Below, in pieces: positions 6,939-15,642 of a stretch of DNA of 35,902 nucleotides; position 1 is the first letter of the stretch; every line of letters begins with the position of its first letter. This DNA is from Bacteroidales bacterium (GTDB taxonomy: Bacteria; Bacteroidota; Bacteroidia; Bacteroidales; UBA4181): NCBI GenBank assembly GCA_031275285.1, contig JAISOY010000068.1:1-35902 (forward strand), read 5' to 3'. Made by a program: the position numbers and the translations under genes. The notes beneath the pieces are model-generated. The model saw only the letters and a list, made by a program, of their open reading frames with translations, searched no databases and had not been told where the DNA came from.

Positions 6939-8993
6939 TTATTTTACTTTATAACGGTACATCGCAAAGCTGTTCTGTTCTGGGAGTGTAACTGAAACCT
7001 TTCCTGACTTTCCCACCTTTTGCTTCATCTTTTTCCCTTTTCCCAATAACGGGGTAAATTCTACAGTCGATCCTTCGTTGAGGTATACAGATATTTCTGC
7101 AGACGCTTCGGGGTTTTGTTCGCGGAATACCAACAGATAACCCTCGTTTTCTTTTATGGACTGGAATCCTGTCCATGATTTTCCAGACGGTTCATCACCT
7201 ACCGGCAGGATGGTTCCCTGATGGAAATCATGTTGTATCTTTTTGTATCCCTTTACCAACGGACCGATTGAAAAAGCCTCATCCGGTAATCCCGTTCCCT
7301 CCATCCATGCAAGCGGTTGTGCCGCCATTGTCGTGGCAAAAAGGTACTCAAAAGAATAGCCTGCAGGAGCGAAACGATCGTTTTTGTAATTATCCTGGTT
7401 GCGCCATTTATTGAGGAATTCAATCTGTAATCTTTCGGCAGGAACATATCTGGAAAGCATCCATAGATTACGTAAAGTCCAGAAAGGGTAATAATTGGTC
7501 CAGTCCGTATATCTGTTTTCGAGGAAGATGTTGCCATATTCCCCGAAATAGAAATATCCTCCGCGCCTTCCTGCCGTGGCATCCAGGTTAAAAACCGCCT
7601 GGTTCCCGGTAGCCTCAAGCACCCGGTCGAAAATCTTCCGTACCCTTATTTCGGAAAGCTTATTAGGTATAGATAAGCCATCTATCTTAAATGTACGTAT
7701 ACCATAATTCTGATAGAGATAGATCATGGCGGCGGCATCTTTTTCCCAGTCCTCATAATTATTCTGAATACTAGGATTGAACCACAGGCAGACTTCAATA
7801 CCCAGATCCTTTCCTTTTTGCACTACAGGAGTCAGTCCATTGGGATATTTAGCCGGATCAGGCTTCCAGTAATCAGGATTATCCCATATGTTTTTGAACG
7901 ATCCGCCGAAAGCAGAGTTGGCGCTTTTCCCCAATTGCCATCCGTCATCGATCTGGAAATGCGTAATTCCCAAACGGGCTCCCGTTTCCACTTCCTTAAT
8001 GCTGAAGACCTCATTTACCTTACGATCCTGTCCCCTGTCACCCCAGGTGTTCATCATGATCATTTCATCCCTTCCATCAACCAGCGTCCGGACATTTTTC
8101 TGATAGTTACGTAAAGCCATCAGTCGGTTTTGTTCTTTCCCTGCATACACCCCGGTCACTATACCATAAGCACGGATCCACTCACCGGATTCCAGGTCGG
8201 AGGTTTCTACCCCGATCCCTATCACCTTAATACTACCAGCATTTGCAATGAAATCAGATCCGGGATAAGCCAGTTGTACGCTGGAACATGGAGCTTCTTT
8301 CAGGAAAAACAGACCATTATCATTTTCCATATTTTCAAAGAAAAGGAGATTCCCGCGATAAGTATTTTCGCGGTACGAAAGTGCTTCGTAAGGTCGTACC
8401 AGGGTATTGTTCCGGTCGGTTACATCGAAGAACTCCACGGACGAAATACGCCAGTGTCGGCCGGGTAATTTAATCTGCTCCAGCACCGGAATATCATTTT
8501 TATGGGACAAGGTATTGAGCGACTCTATGTTTTTCAGGTCAGCGAGGTTAGTTTTTTCAGTAGCCCATATACCTTCGGCGGATCCCTTCAGGTAGGTATC
8601 GCATGCAATAGCCGGGCAACCGGGATATATTCGGTAGACCCTTTTAATATGGAGTTTATCTGTGGTATAGGTCACTGCAAGTTGGGTATGTTCGGGAGAA
8701 ATAGGAGTAGCGCCGACTTTCAGGGTTGTCCGGTCTGCATTAACAGCTTGTTTACTTTGTTTTGGAAGAGAGAAGTCCGGGACTTTACTACTGTTGAGCC
8801 ATACCTGTTGGTTTTGCTTATCCGTGATACTGAAAGTGATCAGATTACCTCCGTTCCACAGGAATTTGCGTTCGATCAATCCGTTTCCTATATACAGGGT
8901 GTCGGATTTGAATGATACATAACAATCGTCGGCAGATGCGTTACATATCTGTATTGTAATAACAAATAAAGAGATAAAGAATAAATGTCTCAT
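6939..8993 (-). CDS. GH36/GH27-like (clan GH-D) alpha-galactosidase-type glycosidase
   Basis: The start is ATG at 8991-8993, giving 684 residues with a Sec signal (MRHLFFISLFVITIQICNAS); the longer frame begins at TTG and adds nothing. An N-terminal beta-supersandwich (about 25-290) precedes a TIM barrel. QIDDGWQ at 347-353 is the typical clan GH-D substrate-binding motif. FKIDG with Asp438 is in the place of the KWD nucleophile of GH36. The usual acid/base motif (SGGGxRxD) is not present as such: the aligned stretch reads DATAGRRGGYFYFGEYGN, then LENRYTDW, so the acid/base is not assigned and specificity may differ from alpha-galactosidase. It is the last gene of the minus-strand locus, 109 bp after the double esterase. 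Fold assignment is fairly secure; substrate is not. Confidence 0.75.
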   Translation of the reverse strand: MRHLFFISLFVITIQICNASADDCYVSFKSDTLYIGNGLIERKFLWNGGNLITFSITDKQNQQVWLNSSKVPDFSLPKQSKQAVNADRTTLKVGATPISPEHTQLAVTYTTDKLHIKRVYRIYPGCPAIACDTYLKGSAEGIWATEKTNLADLKNIESLNTLSHKNDIPVLEQIKLPGRHWRISSVEFFDVTDRNNTLVRPYEALSYRENTYRGNLLFFENMENDNGLFFLKEAPCSSVQLAYPGSDFIANAGSIKVIGIGVETSDLESGEWIRAYGIVTGVYAGKEQNRLMALRNYQKNVRTLVDGRDEMIMMNTWGDRGQDRKVNEVFSIKEVETGARLGITHFQIDDGWQLGKSANSAFGGSFKNIWDNPDYWKPDPAKYPNGLTPVVQKGKDLGIEVCLWFNPSIQNNYEDWEKDAAAMIYLYQNYGIRTFKIDGLSIPNKLSEIRVRKIFDRVLEATGNQAVFNLDATAGRRGGYFYFGEYGNIFLENRYTDWTNYYPFWTLRNLWMLSRYVPAERLQIEFLNKWRNQDNYKNDRFAPAGYSFEYLFATTMAAQPLAWMEGTGLPDEAFSIGPLVKGYKKIQHDFHQGTILPVGDEPSGKSWTGFQSIKENEGYLLVFREQNPEASAEISVYLNEGSTVEFTPLLGKGKKMKQKVGKSGKVSVTLPEQNSFAMYRYKVK

Positions 8994-9102
8994 GTGAATA
9001 TAATTATTTTTATGGTTCAAGATTCAAGATTTCGAATATATAGTTCATGGTTAAAGACTAAAGAGCAAATTTTACAACCTTGTACTTTTTAACGGATACT
9101 GT

Positions 9103-10569
9103 TCATTTTTGTTTTTTCATATATCCGTGCCGGGATAAGAAATTATCGGTAATACGCCTTATGGTATAAAAATCATTGGTAAGCTCCTTTCTATACTGAA
9201 AGATGGGGTGTCCCGCTCCTTTCAGTAGGTGGAGCTCGCACTCCACGTTTTGGGACTGTAACCTTCTTTCGAATTCCTGTGCAGTTTTTACAGGGATCAG
9301 CTGGTCTTTTGTTCCTAATATGAAAAGGGTGGGCGGCGTATTTGAAGAAATATTATGTAAAGGAGATATTTCCTTAAACCTTTCTTTCATAGCCTGTGAT
9401 CCATAGCCATTTTCTCCGTTGTCTACAACGGGGTAATACAATAGCAACAGATCGGGCCTGTAACTTACCTTTGACTTCCTGCCGGTATCCTGTATGGTTC
9501 CAAGCGCTGCAGCCAGGTGCCCGCCTGCAGAAGCGCCTGCAGCTGCGATTTTCCCCGGATCGATATGGTATTCTGATGCATTTGTCCGAAGCCATTCAAT
9601 GACATCTTTTGCATCCTCAAAACTTTCGAATGGGGAAGACTTATGCATGTAAGAGATACGGTATTCAGCAGAAACCGCCACCATACCTTTTGATGTATAG
9701 TAAGCACATTCCCTGTAAAACTGCAAAGGAGTTCCCAATGCCCATCCGCCTCCGAAAAAGAAGACGATTACGGGCCGTTTTTGTTTTTTCCTCAGGTGAT
9801 CGGGCATGAAGATATGAAGTTTCAATTCTTCCCCTGTATCTAATGTTTTATAGGTAACCATCCGGGGATGAAAAGCCTGTCCGGAAGGAGCCAGGATATT
9901 TTTCATTGCCTCGAACCATTGATCGGCCATTTTTTCTGCACCCTGTCGGTTAGGATGTACCATATCATTGATCGTATGCTGCTTCCAGTCAAAACCCGTT
10001 GCGTGGTCTACCAATATTACATGATCATCGTTCATTTCCTTCACCATCCTTTCGATTTCCAGGTTTAATCCGGGAATATACGAATATTTAGGTAATTTCC
10101 CACTTGTCACAACCTCTGCAACCAGAATGTAGACATCCGGATTGATAGATTTGATCTTTCGGATGATGGACTGATAAGCACTAATGATTCCCGTAACGGG
10201 TTTTTCCGTGTCGAAATGATTGTGTCCGGCATGGAGTAAAACGAAATCGGCAGGATATTTATGGTAAATACTGTCGATATGGGCATCCAGATATTCTGCA
10301 TTTTTCCCGCTGAATCCAGAGTGATTCAACGAACCGATCCTACATTTGCCGGACCGGGGACCGATAAAATCAAAACTGTATCCTGCAATGAAAAGGCGTT
10401 CCCATAAAGGAAAAAGATATGAATGAAAATAATCCCCACCTGCCGTCAAGGAATCTCCCAGACCCATGATAGTGAATCGTTTTTGTCCTTTAGCCGTTTG
10501 TCCGTAGGTATAGAGGGATATGAACGCAGACAGGAAAAGGATACAACAATATTTAAAGCGAATAACCAT
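9103..10569 (-). CDS. Double esterase: SGNH hydrolase fused to alpha/beta hydrolase
   Basis: The 488-residue product has a Sec signal (residues 1-24, ending TYGQ). Residues 30-225 form an SGNH/GDSL esterase: block I GDSLTAGG with Ser40, block III HAGHNHFD with Asn117, block V NDMVHPN with Asp202 and His205. Residues 235-480 form an alpha/beta hydrolase of the BD-FAE/acetyl-esterase type: oxyanion GGGW (273-276), nucleophile elbow GASAGG with Ser347, Asp422 in GTKDQLIP and His454 in GAGHPIF. Both triads look complete. The likely role is removal of acetyl or other ester groups from the glycan before backbone cleavage. Its place between the GH78-like and GH36-like genes supports this. The ester bond attacked by each half cannot be told from sequence. 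Confidence 0.85.
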   Translation of the reverse strand: MVIRFKYCCILFLSAFISLYTYGQTAKGQKRFTIMGLGDSLTAGGDYFHSYLFPLWERLFIAGYSFDFIGPRSGKCRIGSLNHSGFSGKNAEYLDAHIDSIYHKYPADFVLLHAGHNHFDTEKPVTGIISAYQSIIRKIKSINPDVYILVAEVVTSGKLPKYSYIPGLNLEIERMVKEMNDDHVILVDHATGFDWKQHTINDMVHPNRQGAEKMADQWFEAMKNILAPSGQAFHPRMVTYKTLDTGEELKLHIFMPDHLRKKQKRPVIVFFFGGGWALGTPLQFYRECAYYTSKGMVAVSAEYRISYMHKSSPFESFEDAKDVIEWLRTNASEYHIDPGKIAAAGASAGGHLAAALGTIQDTGRKSKVSYRPDLLLLYYPVVDNGENGYGSQAMKERFKEISPLHNISSNTPPTLFILGTKDQLIPVKTAQEFERRLQSQNVECELHLLKGAGHPIFQYRKELTNDFYTIRRITDNFLSRHGYMKKQK

Positions 10570-10596
10570 AGAAATACAAGACTTTATTTATTGAAT

Positions 10597-10824
10597 TTAA
10601 CTTAAAAGTTTCATTTTGCGAAATAAATCCGTTAAGGAATTGACTTTACAGCAGCATATCTTCACAGCAACAGACCGGTAGTTCATAACTAATAAAATAT
10701 TCGGTTCGCCATCTATCGGTCCGGCTTTCTTTTTATTTTGACCTGCGTTTTGGGTAAAAGCCGGAATAATTCCTAATATGATGCAGATGGTTAAAAATGT
10801 GTATTCGCTTATTAAAATTTGCAT
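10597..10824 (-). pseudogene. Remnant of a FAD-dependent oxidoreductase of the neighbouring family
   Basis: A 75-codon frame starts with a signal-peptide-like segment (IILGIIPAFTQ), then runs KKKAGPIDGEPNI, then NYRSVAVK. The oxidoreductase at 17440-19302 has KKTNLMDGEPNI followed by LNYRAFAVKMDG at the equivalent place, and the DNA is also similar. So a signal peptide and a short piece of the FAD domain remain, with the dinucleotide-binding region and the C-terminal half gone. It sits between the second GH78-like gene and the double esterase, with 8 bp and 27 bp gaps. It could still be translated as a small secreted peptide, but a decayed fifth oxidoreductase copy is the better reading. Confidence 0.6.
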
Positions 10825-10832
10825 GGTGTAAA

Positions 10833-13076
10833 TTATTTTACTTCAATCACCCAATTTCCCGGGGACAGCATATTCAGGTTCTTTTTTTGTTTTGAATTGA
10901 TGTGGATTTTTTTGCCGTCTGTTATTTCTTTTGGCAGGTTTATTACCGCTTTTGTTTGATCCGGAACAAACAGTTCCAATTTATAAATTGCTTTATTTTC
11001 GATATTAATACGGATATTGCCGGTTGGGGTGGGGACAACAGCCTGAACTGATTTTAAATTTCCTGACTGTGGAGCGACGGAGAATACTTCGAATCTGGGT
11101 TTGATTGGTTCTATGCCGGCTATATATTGCATTAGCAGAGACAGCACTCCTCCCGACCATCCGTGGTTCCGTGATTGGGAAAAAGAAGAAAACTCCCAAC
11201 CTTCGGGCAGGGTGCTTATCTTGCTTTCGACCATGCCTTTATATCGTTCTTTGATTCTTTTCAGAGCATCATCACCCGCTCCTATTTTTAGTAATGCCTC
11301 CAGGACAAATTTCTCCATATAAGGGCTGGCATGTTTTTCTTTATTTAAGACCAACCGGATATTTTCCCATTTATCCTTGTCTGCCAGTCCCGTAACAACA
11401 GCCATAGCATTGGCACGATCATCGGTTTCACCTTTATACGAGGGTGAACGGTATTCTTTACCTGTCCAGAAAATACGGTTGAAATTACTATATATACTCT
11501 TCATCTGCCTGTCGTATGAAATCGTATCCTGAAATTGGCCAGCCATTATTGCGATTTTTTTTGCCATGTCAATTGCCGAATAGTACCAGACATTGTCCAG
11601 AAGAGGTACATCCTTGTTCCGACCCCAGTCCTGCCAGTCCCATTTACCGTCACGATGAACCACCAGGCCACCTTCGCCGATCTGCCATAAACCGGTATAT
11701 TTTTTAATGGCCGGATATGCATTTATCAGGGTTTCAGAATCGCCCGAAAACAGATAGTAGTAACCCAAACTCGGTTTACTGATTGCTGCCAGGCTCTGCA
11801 GGGGTAATTCCCGATACGGACCATACATAAGTGGAGGATGAGGACCAGGTATGGGAGAATAAAGGACGCCTTCTTCCGTCTGCCAGTTGACCAGTTCATT
11901 AATCGCTTTTTGGGAAAGAAAATAGACATCAGGAGAAAAGACATAGTATGATTGTAGGGCTTCGATTACTACATCACCCCACCACATGGCGCGTTCCCGT
12001 GTAGGGCAATCCATAAAATTATCACGCATATTTACGTATAGGGTTCTGCGGGCCTTTTCCCAAAGTATATTATAAAAATTGTCGTCGCAGTTAAAGCTTC
12101 CTTCAAATGCCGCATTATAGCCGGTTTCTCTATATTTCAATGAAATAATTTCTATTTCAGGAGAAAAGCAGTACCAAACCTGTTCACCGCTCATCCATCC
12201 CGGGCATTCAAATTCCTGAATACCTTCTTTTGTAATATATTCTGCACGGACATTATAAGCTCCTCCATCGGTATAGTAATCCGTTCGTATATCAACGCGC
12301 ATTCCCGCCTTGGCTTTGATTTTAAAGTATGGGGTAACCTGTGCATTATATGGTAATTGCATGGTCAGAATATTTCCCATGGAAGTAGCAGGAAATTTAT
12401 TCGTATAATCTTTTAATCCAAAATCTTTCCATTGCGGTATAGATCTTATTACTAGTTTTCCCCATGGTTTTTGTGGCGTTTTTCCGAATTCTGTTGCATG
12501 TTTCCATGCTTTGTCGTCATAGTTTGTGTCATACCAATTTTCTATTTCATTACGGGCGTCATAAACGACGTTAAATTCCGCTAGAGGGCGATATGGTTGG
12601 GTTCCCCTGATCAATATATCAAATGCCGGATGTTGTTTTACTTTCCATGTTCCGTCGCTGATGATTTTTTGTTTTCCGTTGATGGCTTCGAAAAATAACC
12701 CGCCGTGCCCGCTTCCGTTATGCCCGTGTCCTTCCTTTCCCCAGTACCAAACAAGTATGGCAATGGTATTTTCCCCTTTTCTGAGAAAAGGACGAAGATT
12801 TAAAGTATCGGCATATGTATCTTTGGGATTGGGCGTTCGTTTCAATCCCCCTTCCCGGATTACCAAATCTCCGTTGATCCAAAGCCAATATTTTGAATCG
12901 ACAGCAATCGTTGGTGGGACAACAGAAGGTAAATCCTTTGCCTCTATTGTTTTTCGGAATGCAATCCATGTATTGGGATTACTTTGCTTATCCCATATCC
13001 ATTGCGCAGTATATTGAGCATGCAAAAACGAACTGTAGACTAAAATTAAAAAAAATAATATTTTTCGTATTATCAT
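10833..13076 (-). CDS. GH78-like alpha-L-rhamnosidase, secreted
   Basis: The start is ATG at 13074-13076, giving 747 residues with a Sec signal (MIIRKILFFLILVYSSFLHAQ); the longer frame has a 21-residue extension without signal logic. The N-terminal beta domain has WIWDKQSNPNTWIAFRKTI and a jelly-roll pattern typical of Bac_rhamnosid_N. The catalytic (alpha/alpha)6 domain carries DCPTRERAMWWGD with D356, E361 and D368, equivalent to the GH78 signature; E361 is the expected general acid. LPEGWEF near the C-terminus of the barrel can supply the general base. A C-terminal beta domain ends the protein. It is shorter than and only distantly similar to the plus-strand GH78, so the two may act on different linkages. 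It follows the Tat-type oxidoreductase after 177 bp. Confidence 0.82.
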   Translation of the reverse strand: MIIRKILFFLILVYSSFLHAQYTAQWIWDKQSNPNTWIAFRKTIEAKDLPSVVPPTIAVDSKYWLWINGDLVIREGGLKRTPNPKDTYADTLNLRPFLRKGENTIAILVWYWGKEGHGHNGSGHGGLFFEAINGKQKIISDGTWKVKQHPAFDILIRGTQPYRPLAEFNVVYDARNEIENWYDTNYDDKAWKHATEFGKTPQKPWGKLVIRSIPQWKDFGLKDYTNKFPATSMGNILTMQLPYNAQVTPYFKIKAKAGMRVDIRTDYYTDGGAYNVRAEYITKEGIQEFECPGWMSGEQVWYCFSPEIEIISLKYRETGYNAAFEGSFNCDDNFYNILWEKARRTLYVNMRDNFMDCPTRERAMWWGDVVIEALQSYYVFSPDVYFLSQKAINELVNWQTEEGVLYSPIPGPHPPLMYGPYRELPLQSLAAISKPSLGYYYLFSGDSETLINAYPAIKKYTGLWQIGEGGLVVHRDGKWDWQDWGRNKDVPLLDNVWYYSAIDMAKKIAIMAGQFQDTISYDRQMKSIYSNFNRIFWTGKEYRSPSYKGETDDRANAMAVVTGLADKDKWENIRLVLNKEKHASPYMEKFVLEALLKIGAGDDALKRIKERYKGMVESKISTLPEGWEFSSFSQSRNHGWSGGVLSLLMQYIAGIEPIKPRFEVFSVAPQSGNLKSVQAVVPTPTGNIRINIENKAIYKLELFVPDQTKAVINLPKEITDGKKIHINSKQKKNLNMLSPGNWVIEVK

Positions 13077-13253
13077 AACGTTAAAAATAATTATCGTTCC
13101 AATCCTTCCGATGAAGAAAACAAACAAACACGAAAACAATAGATATTATATAATTGATATTTAATGGATTTTATATAAAGCTGAATTTAAAATTCAGATA
13201 AATAATCAAAAAATCTTGAGGTTTTCAGAAGTTTTCAAGGTGAATCCTTCCTT

Positions 13254-15626
13254 CTATCCAAAAATTTGTAATCCGAACAGTGATACCGGCACATTTTCGT
13301 GAGAACGATGGAATTGAACGGTTAATGATTTCGTTTGAACGGGTTTTTCGAATTTTATTTCATTACGGGAATGATGGTTGTCTGATTTTTCATAAATGAC
13401 CGTTCCTTTATCATCTACTATGTTATATTTCTGAACACAAAAAGGAATTACGTCTTCAGGATGCCCCATGAGGCAGGATTCCATCGGATGATCAAAATCG
13501 GTATCGAACCACAGTATCATGGAACGGATCGACTGTACCTGTTTCCATTCGCATATTATAAAGGGTTGTTTATCATTCAACGGTGCTATCCAGGAGTTGG
13601 CAGCGCCTGATCCGGGACGGAAAATACCGGTTTTTAATTGTTCCGTGCCGAATACTTTTAATGCCGGATCGAATTTCATGGCAATGTTTTTTCCTCCGGG
13701 TCTTCGTCCGGGCGTATACATCGGAATTTCTTCCACCCCATGTTTTTCATTTTCTTTCTGATTCCATCTGTAAAAAAGAGACAGTACACCTGTTAACCTG
13801 ATATCGGATTGTGCTACCGAAAGGTTTTCGTTCTTTTTCAGAATGATAAATCCATACTGTGCTTCTTTCAGGGATATCTTAAAATCTATTTCGATTTCAG
13901 ATGTTCCTTCCGATACCTGAAAATCTTTCCTGGCAAGAACGACATCGGGAGTATAGTTTCCGAAATGTCCGCTGATACAGAATTGAACTTCCAGCGAAGT
14001 GGTTTTTTCCGGTTTGACCTTGATTTTGACCTTGGATAACTTTCCTTTCGGAAAGGGAAATATCATGGCCGTATCCCGGGTCAGTTTCCACCATTGACCA
14101 TCTTCGGGCAATTCTGATAATTCAAGATTGCCGGATGTGCTGATTTTTGCCGAGTGGAACAGATCGGACGGCTGCTCCAGTTTCAGTCCAGGAATGTATT
14201 GCCCGGATTGCATCAGCATTCGTTGAAGTTCTCCTATATATTCTTTAGAGCAGATATCACGTGGAGAGGCATTGTTTTTCAGGCACAATGATGCCGCAAA
14301 TGCAGCAGCCTGTGCACATAAGGTGCCGGTCGAAATAACCCGTGTAGACCCGAATGCCACATGGGACACGCTGGTTAATCTTCCTCCCATGAACAGGTTA
14401 GAAATATTCCGGCTATAGATACAACGATAAGGGATGGTATAAACTCCTTTACTGTGGTATTGTGTACACCCGGGATAAGTACTGTATACGCCGGTTGCAG
14501 GATGGAGATCGATGGCCCATCCACCGTATGCAATGGCATCTTCAAAATGTTCCTGTCCGATGATATCCTGTTGTTTCAGCATGTAATCACCTTCGAAACG
14601 TCGGCTCTCGCGTTTGCCGGGAATGGTGCTTACCCATTCAAGAGTGAGATGATCCACATCTTTGAAAGTTCCGGAATTTTTGATGTAATCCCATACACCA
14701 TATACAACACGCCACAACTCGTCCTTGATTTTTTCCGAATCGAATACACGGTCCAGGTCGTCACCCCATTCGAGCCACCAGAGACGGCAACCGCTTGAGG
14801 TACGGTGTATGGATTTGAACCGGGGTATTTTCTCCGGAATATTTTTCAGGGCGAAAGCCGGAGGAACATATTTTACCGGCCGGCCGGTATCCTTACTGTA
14901 GAAATACATGGAATGGCCCAGCAATTTTCCATAATCATCAGGCATAATGAATTTTTCCCCGAATACATCTGTACTTTCCGCTCCGACACGAAAATCGGCT
15001 CCGGAAAGAAATCCTACAATCCCATCCCCGGATGTATCACAGAAAAGAGGAGCACTGACTTCATAAAGCGTAGAATTCTGGCTGCAGAAAGCAATCACTT
15101 TTCCGATCTTGTCCGGACTTGCCATTTCAACATCGTGAACTGCAGTATTGAGAAGAAGGGTGATATTGGGTTCGGCCCAGACTTTTTCGATAAGCAGGGC
15201 ATCAAAAAATACCGGATTACCTTCCCTGTTACGGTACAGGTTTTCTACGATTATTTCTTCATGTATGCCGCCTTCACGGGCCCAGCGATTATTGTTTCCC
15301 ATATGGGCGGTTGCACCAAGCACCCAGAGACGAATTTCACTCGAAGCGTTTCCACCCAGAACAGGACGATCCTGGATCAATAGCACTTTTAGCCCTGCAC
15401 GGGCTGCAGTGATGGCGGAACAGACACCGGCAACACCACCGCCCACCACAACATAATCGGCCTGGTATTTCTTTCCGGGTAGTTGTTGAGGTGAATGATT
15501 ATCTGCTTCCGGAACATTTCCCGAAATTACATTCACAGGGAGTCCTAAGCCTGCCAAAGCAAAACCGGATGTTTTGAAAAATGTACGACGGCCGATGCCC
15601 GGTTCTTGCGGATTATTTGCCTCCAT
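13254..15626 (-). CDS. FAD-dependent oxidoreductase (FAD_oxidored family) with Tat-type signal
   Basis: The 790-residue product has a twin-arginine signal (GRRTFFKTSGFALAGLGLP, Arg13-Arg14). The FAD-binding Rossmann motif VVGGGVAG is at 60-67, followed by DRPVLGGNASSEIRLW and, near residue 200, DTSGDGIVGFLSGADFR. GKRESRRFEGDY and the C-terminal FAD loop CIYSRNISNLFMGGRLTSVSHVAFGSTRV (split here for reading: CIYSRNISN and GGRLTSVSHVAFGSTRV) are shared with the next three oxidoreductases. Unlike them it lacks the N-terminal binding domain and instead has about 300 extra C-terminal residues of beta character. The reaction is unknown; the family is common in Bacteroidota glycan loci. It starts 16 bp after the stop of the upstream oxidoreductase, so they share an operon. 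Tat export would allow FAD to be loaded in the cytoplasm. Confidence 0.85.
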   Translation of the reverse strand: MEANNPQEPGIGRRTFFKTSGFALAGLGLPVNVISGNVPEADNHSPQQLPGKKYQADYVVVGGGVAGVCSAITAARAGLKVLLIQDRPVLGGNASSEIRLWVLGATAHMGNNNRWAREGGIHEEIIVENLYRNREGNPVFFDALLIEKVWAEPNITLLLNTAVHDVEMASPDKIGKVIAFCSQNSTLYEVSAPLFCDTSGDGIVGFLSGADFRVGAESTDVFGEKFIMPDDYGKLLGHSMYFYSKDTGRPVKYVPPAFALKNIPEKIPRFKSIHRTSSGCRLWWLEWGDDLDRVFDSEKIKDELWRVVYGVWDYIKNSGTFKDVDHLTLEWVSTIPGKRESRRFEGDYMLKQQDIIGQEHFEDAIAYGGWAIDLHPATGVYSTYPGCTQYHSKGVYTIPYRCIYSRNISNLFMGGRLTSVSHVAFGSTRVISTGTLCAQAAAFAASLCLKNNASPRDICSKEYIGELQRMLMQSGQYIPGLKLEQPSDLFHSAKISTSGNLELSELPEDGQWWKLTRDTAMIFPFPKGKLSKVKIKVKPEKTTSLEVQFCISGHFGNYTPDVVLARKDFQVSEGTSEIEIDFKISLKEAQYGFIILKKNENLSVAQSDIRLTGVLSLFYRWNQKENEKHGVEEIPMYTPGRRPGGKNIAMKFDPALKVFGTEQLKTGIFRPGSGAANSWIAPLNDKQPFIICEWKQVQSIRSMILWFDTDFDHPMESCLMGHPEDVIPFCVQKYNIVDDKGTVIYEKSDNHHSRNEIKFEKPVQTKSLTVQFHRSHENVPVSLFGLQIFG

Positions 15627-15642
15627 GGATGATTGTCAGTGT

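Noticed and set aside
6926-6939. Palindrome ATCACTTCAGTGAT at the end of the GH36-like gene
   Set aside because: It has a short stem, no T-tract in either direction, and overlaps the stop codon; not a convincing terminator or operator.
9005-9050. Short direct repeat TTCAAGATTC/TCAAGATTTC upstream of the GH36-like gene
   Set aside because: It is only partial and not spaced like an operator; chance in AT-rich sequence is likely.
13181-13197. Inverted repeat CTGAATTT/AAATTCAG between the Tat-type oxidoreductase and the second GH78-like gene
   Set aside because: The AT-only core has a one-base centre and only CTTTATATAAAA follows on the minus strand; too weak to call a terminator.
14805-15383. 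192-codon plus-strand ORF inside the Tat-type oxidoreductase gene
   Set aside because: The opposite frame carries all FAD-family motifs; this ORF has no recognisable domain.
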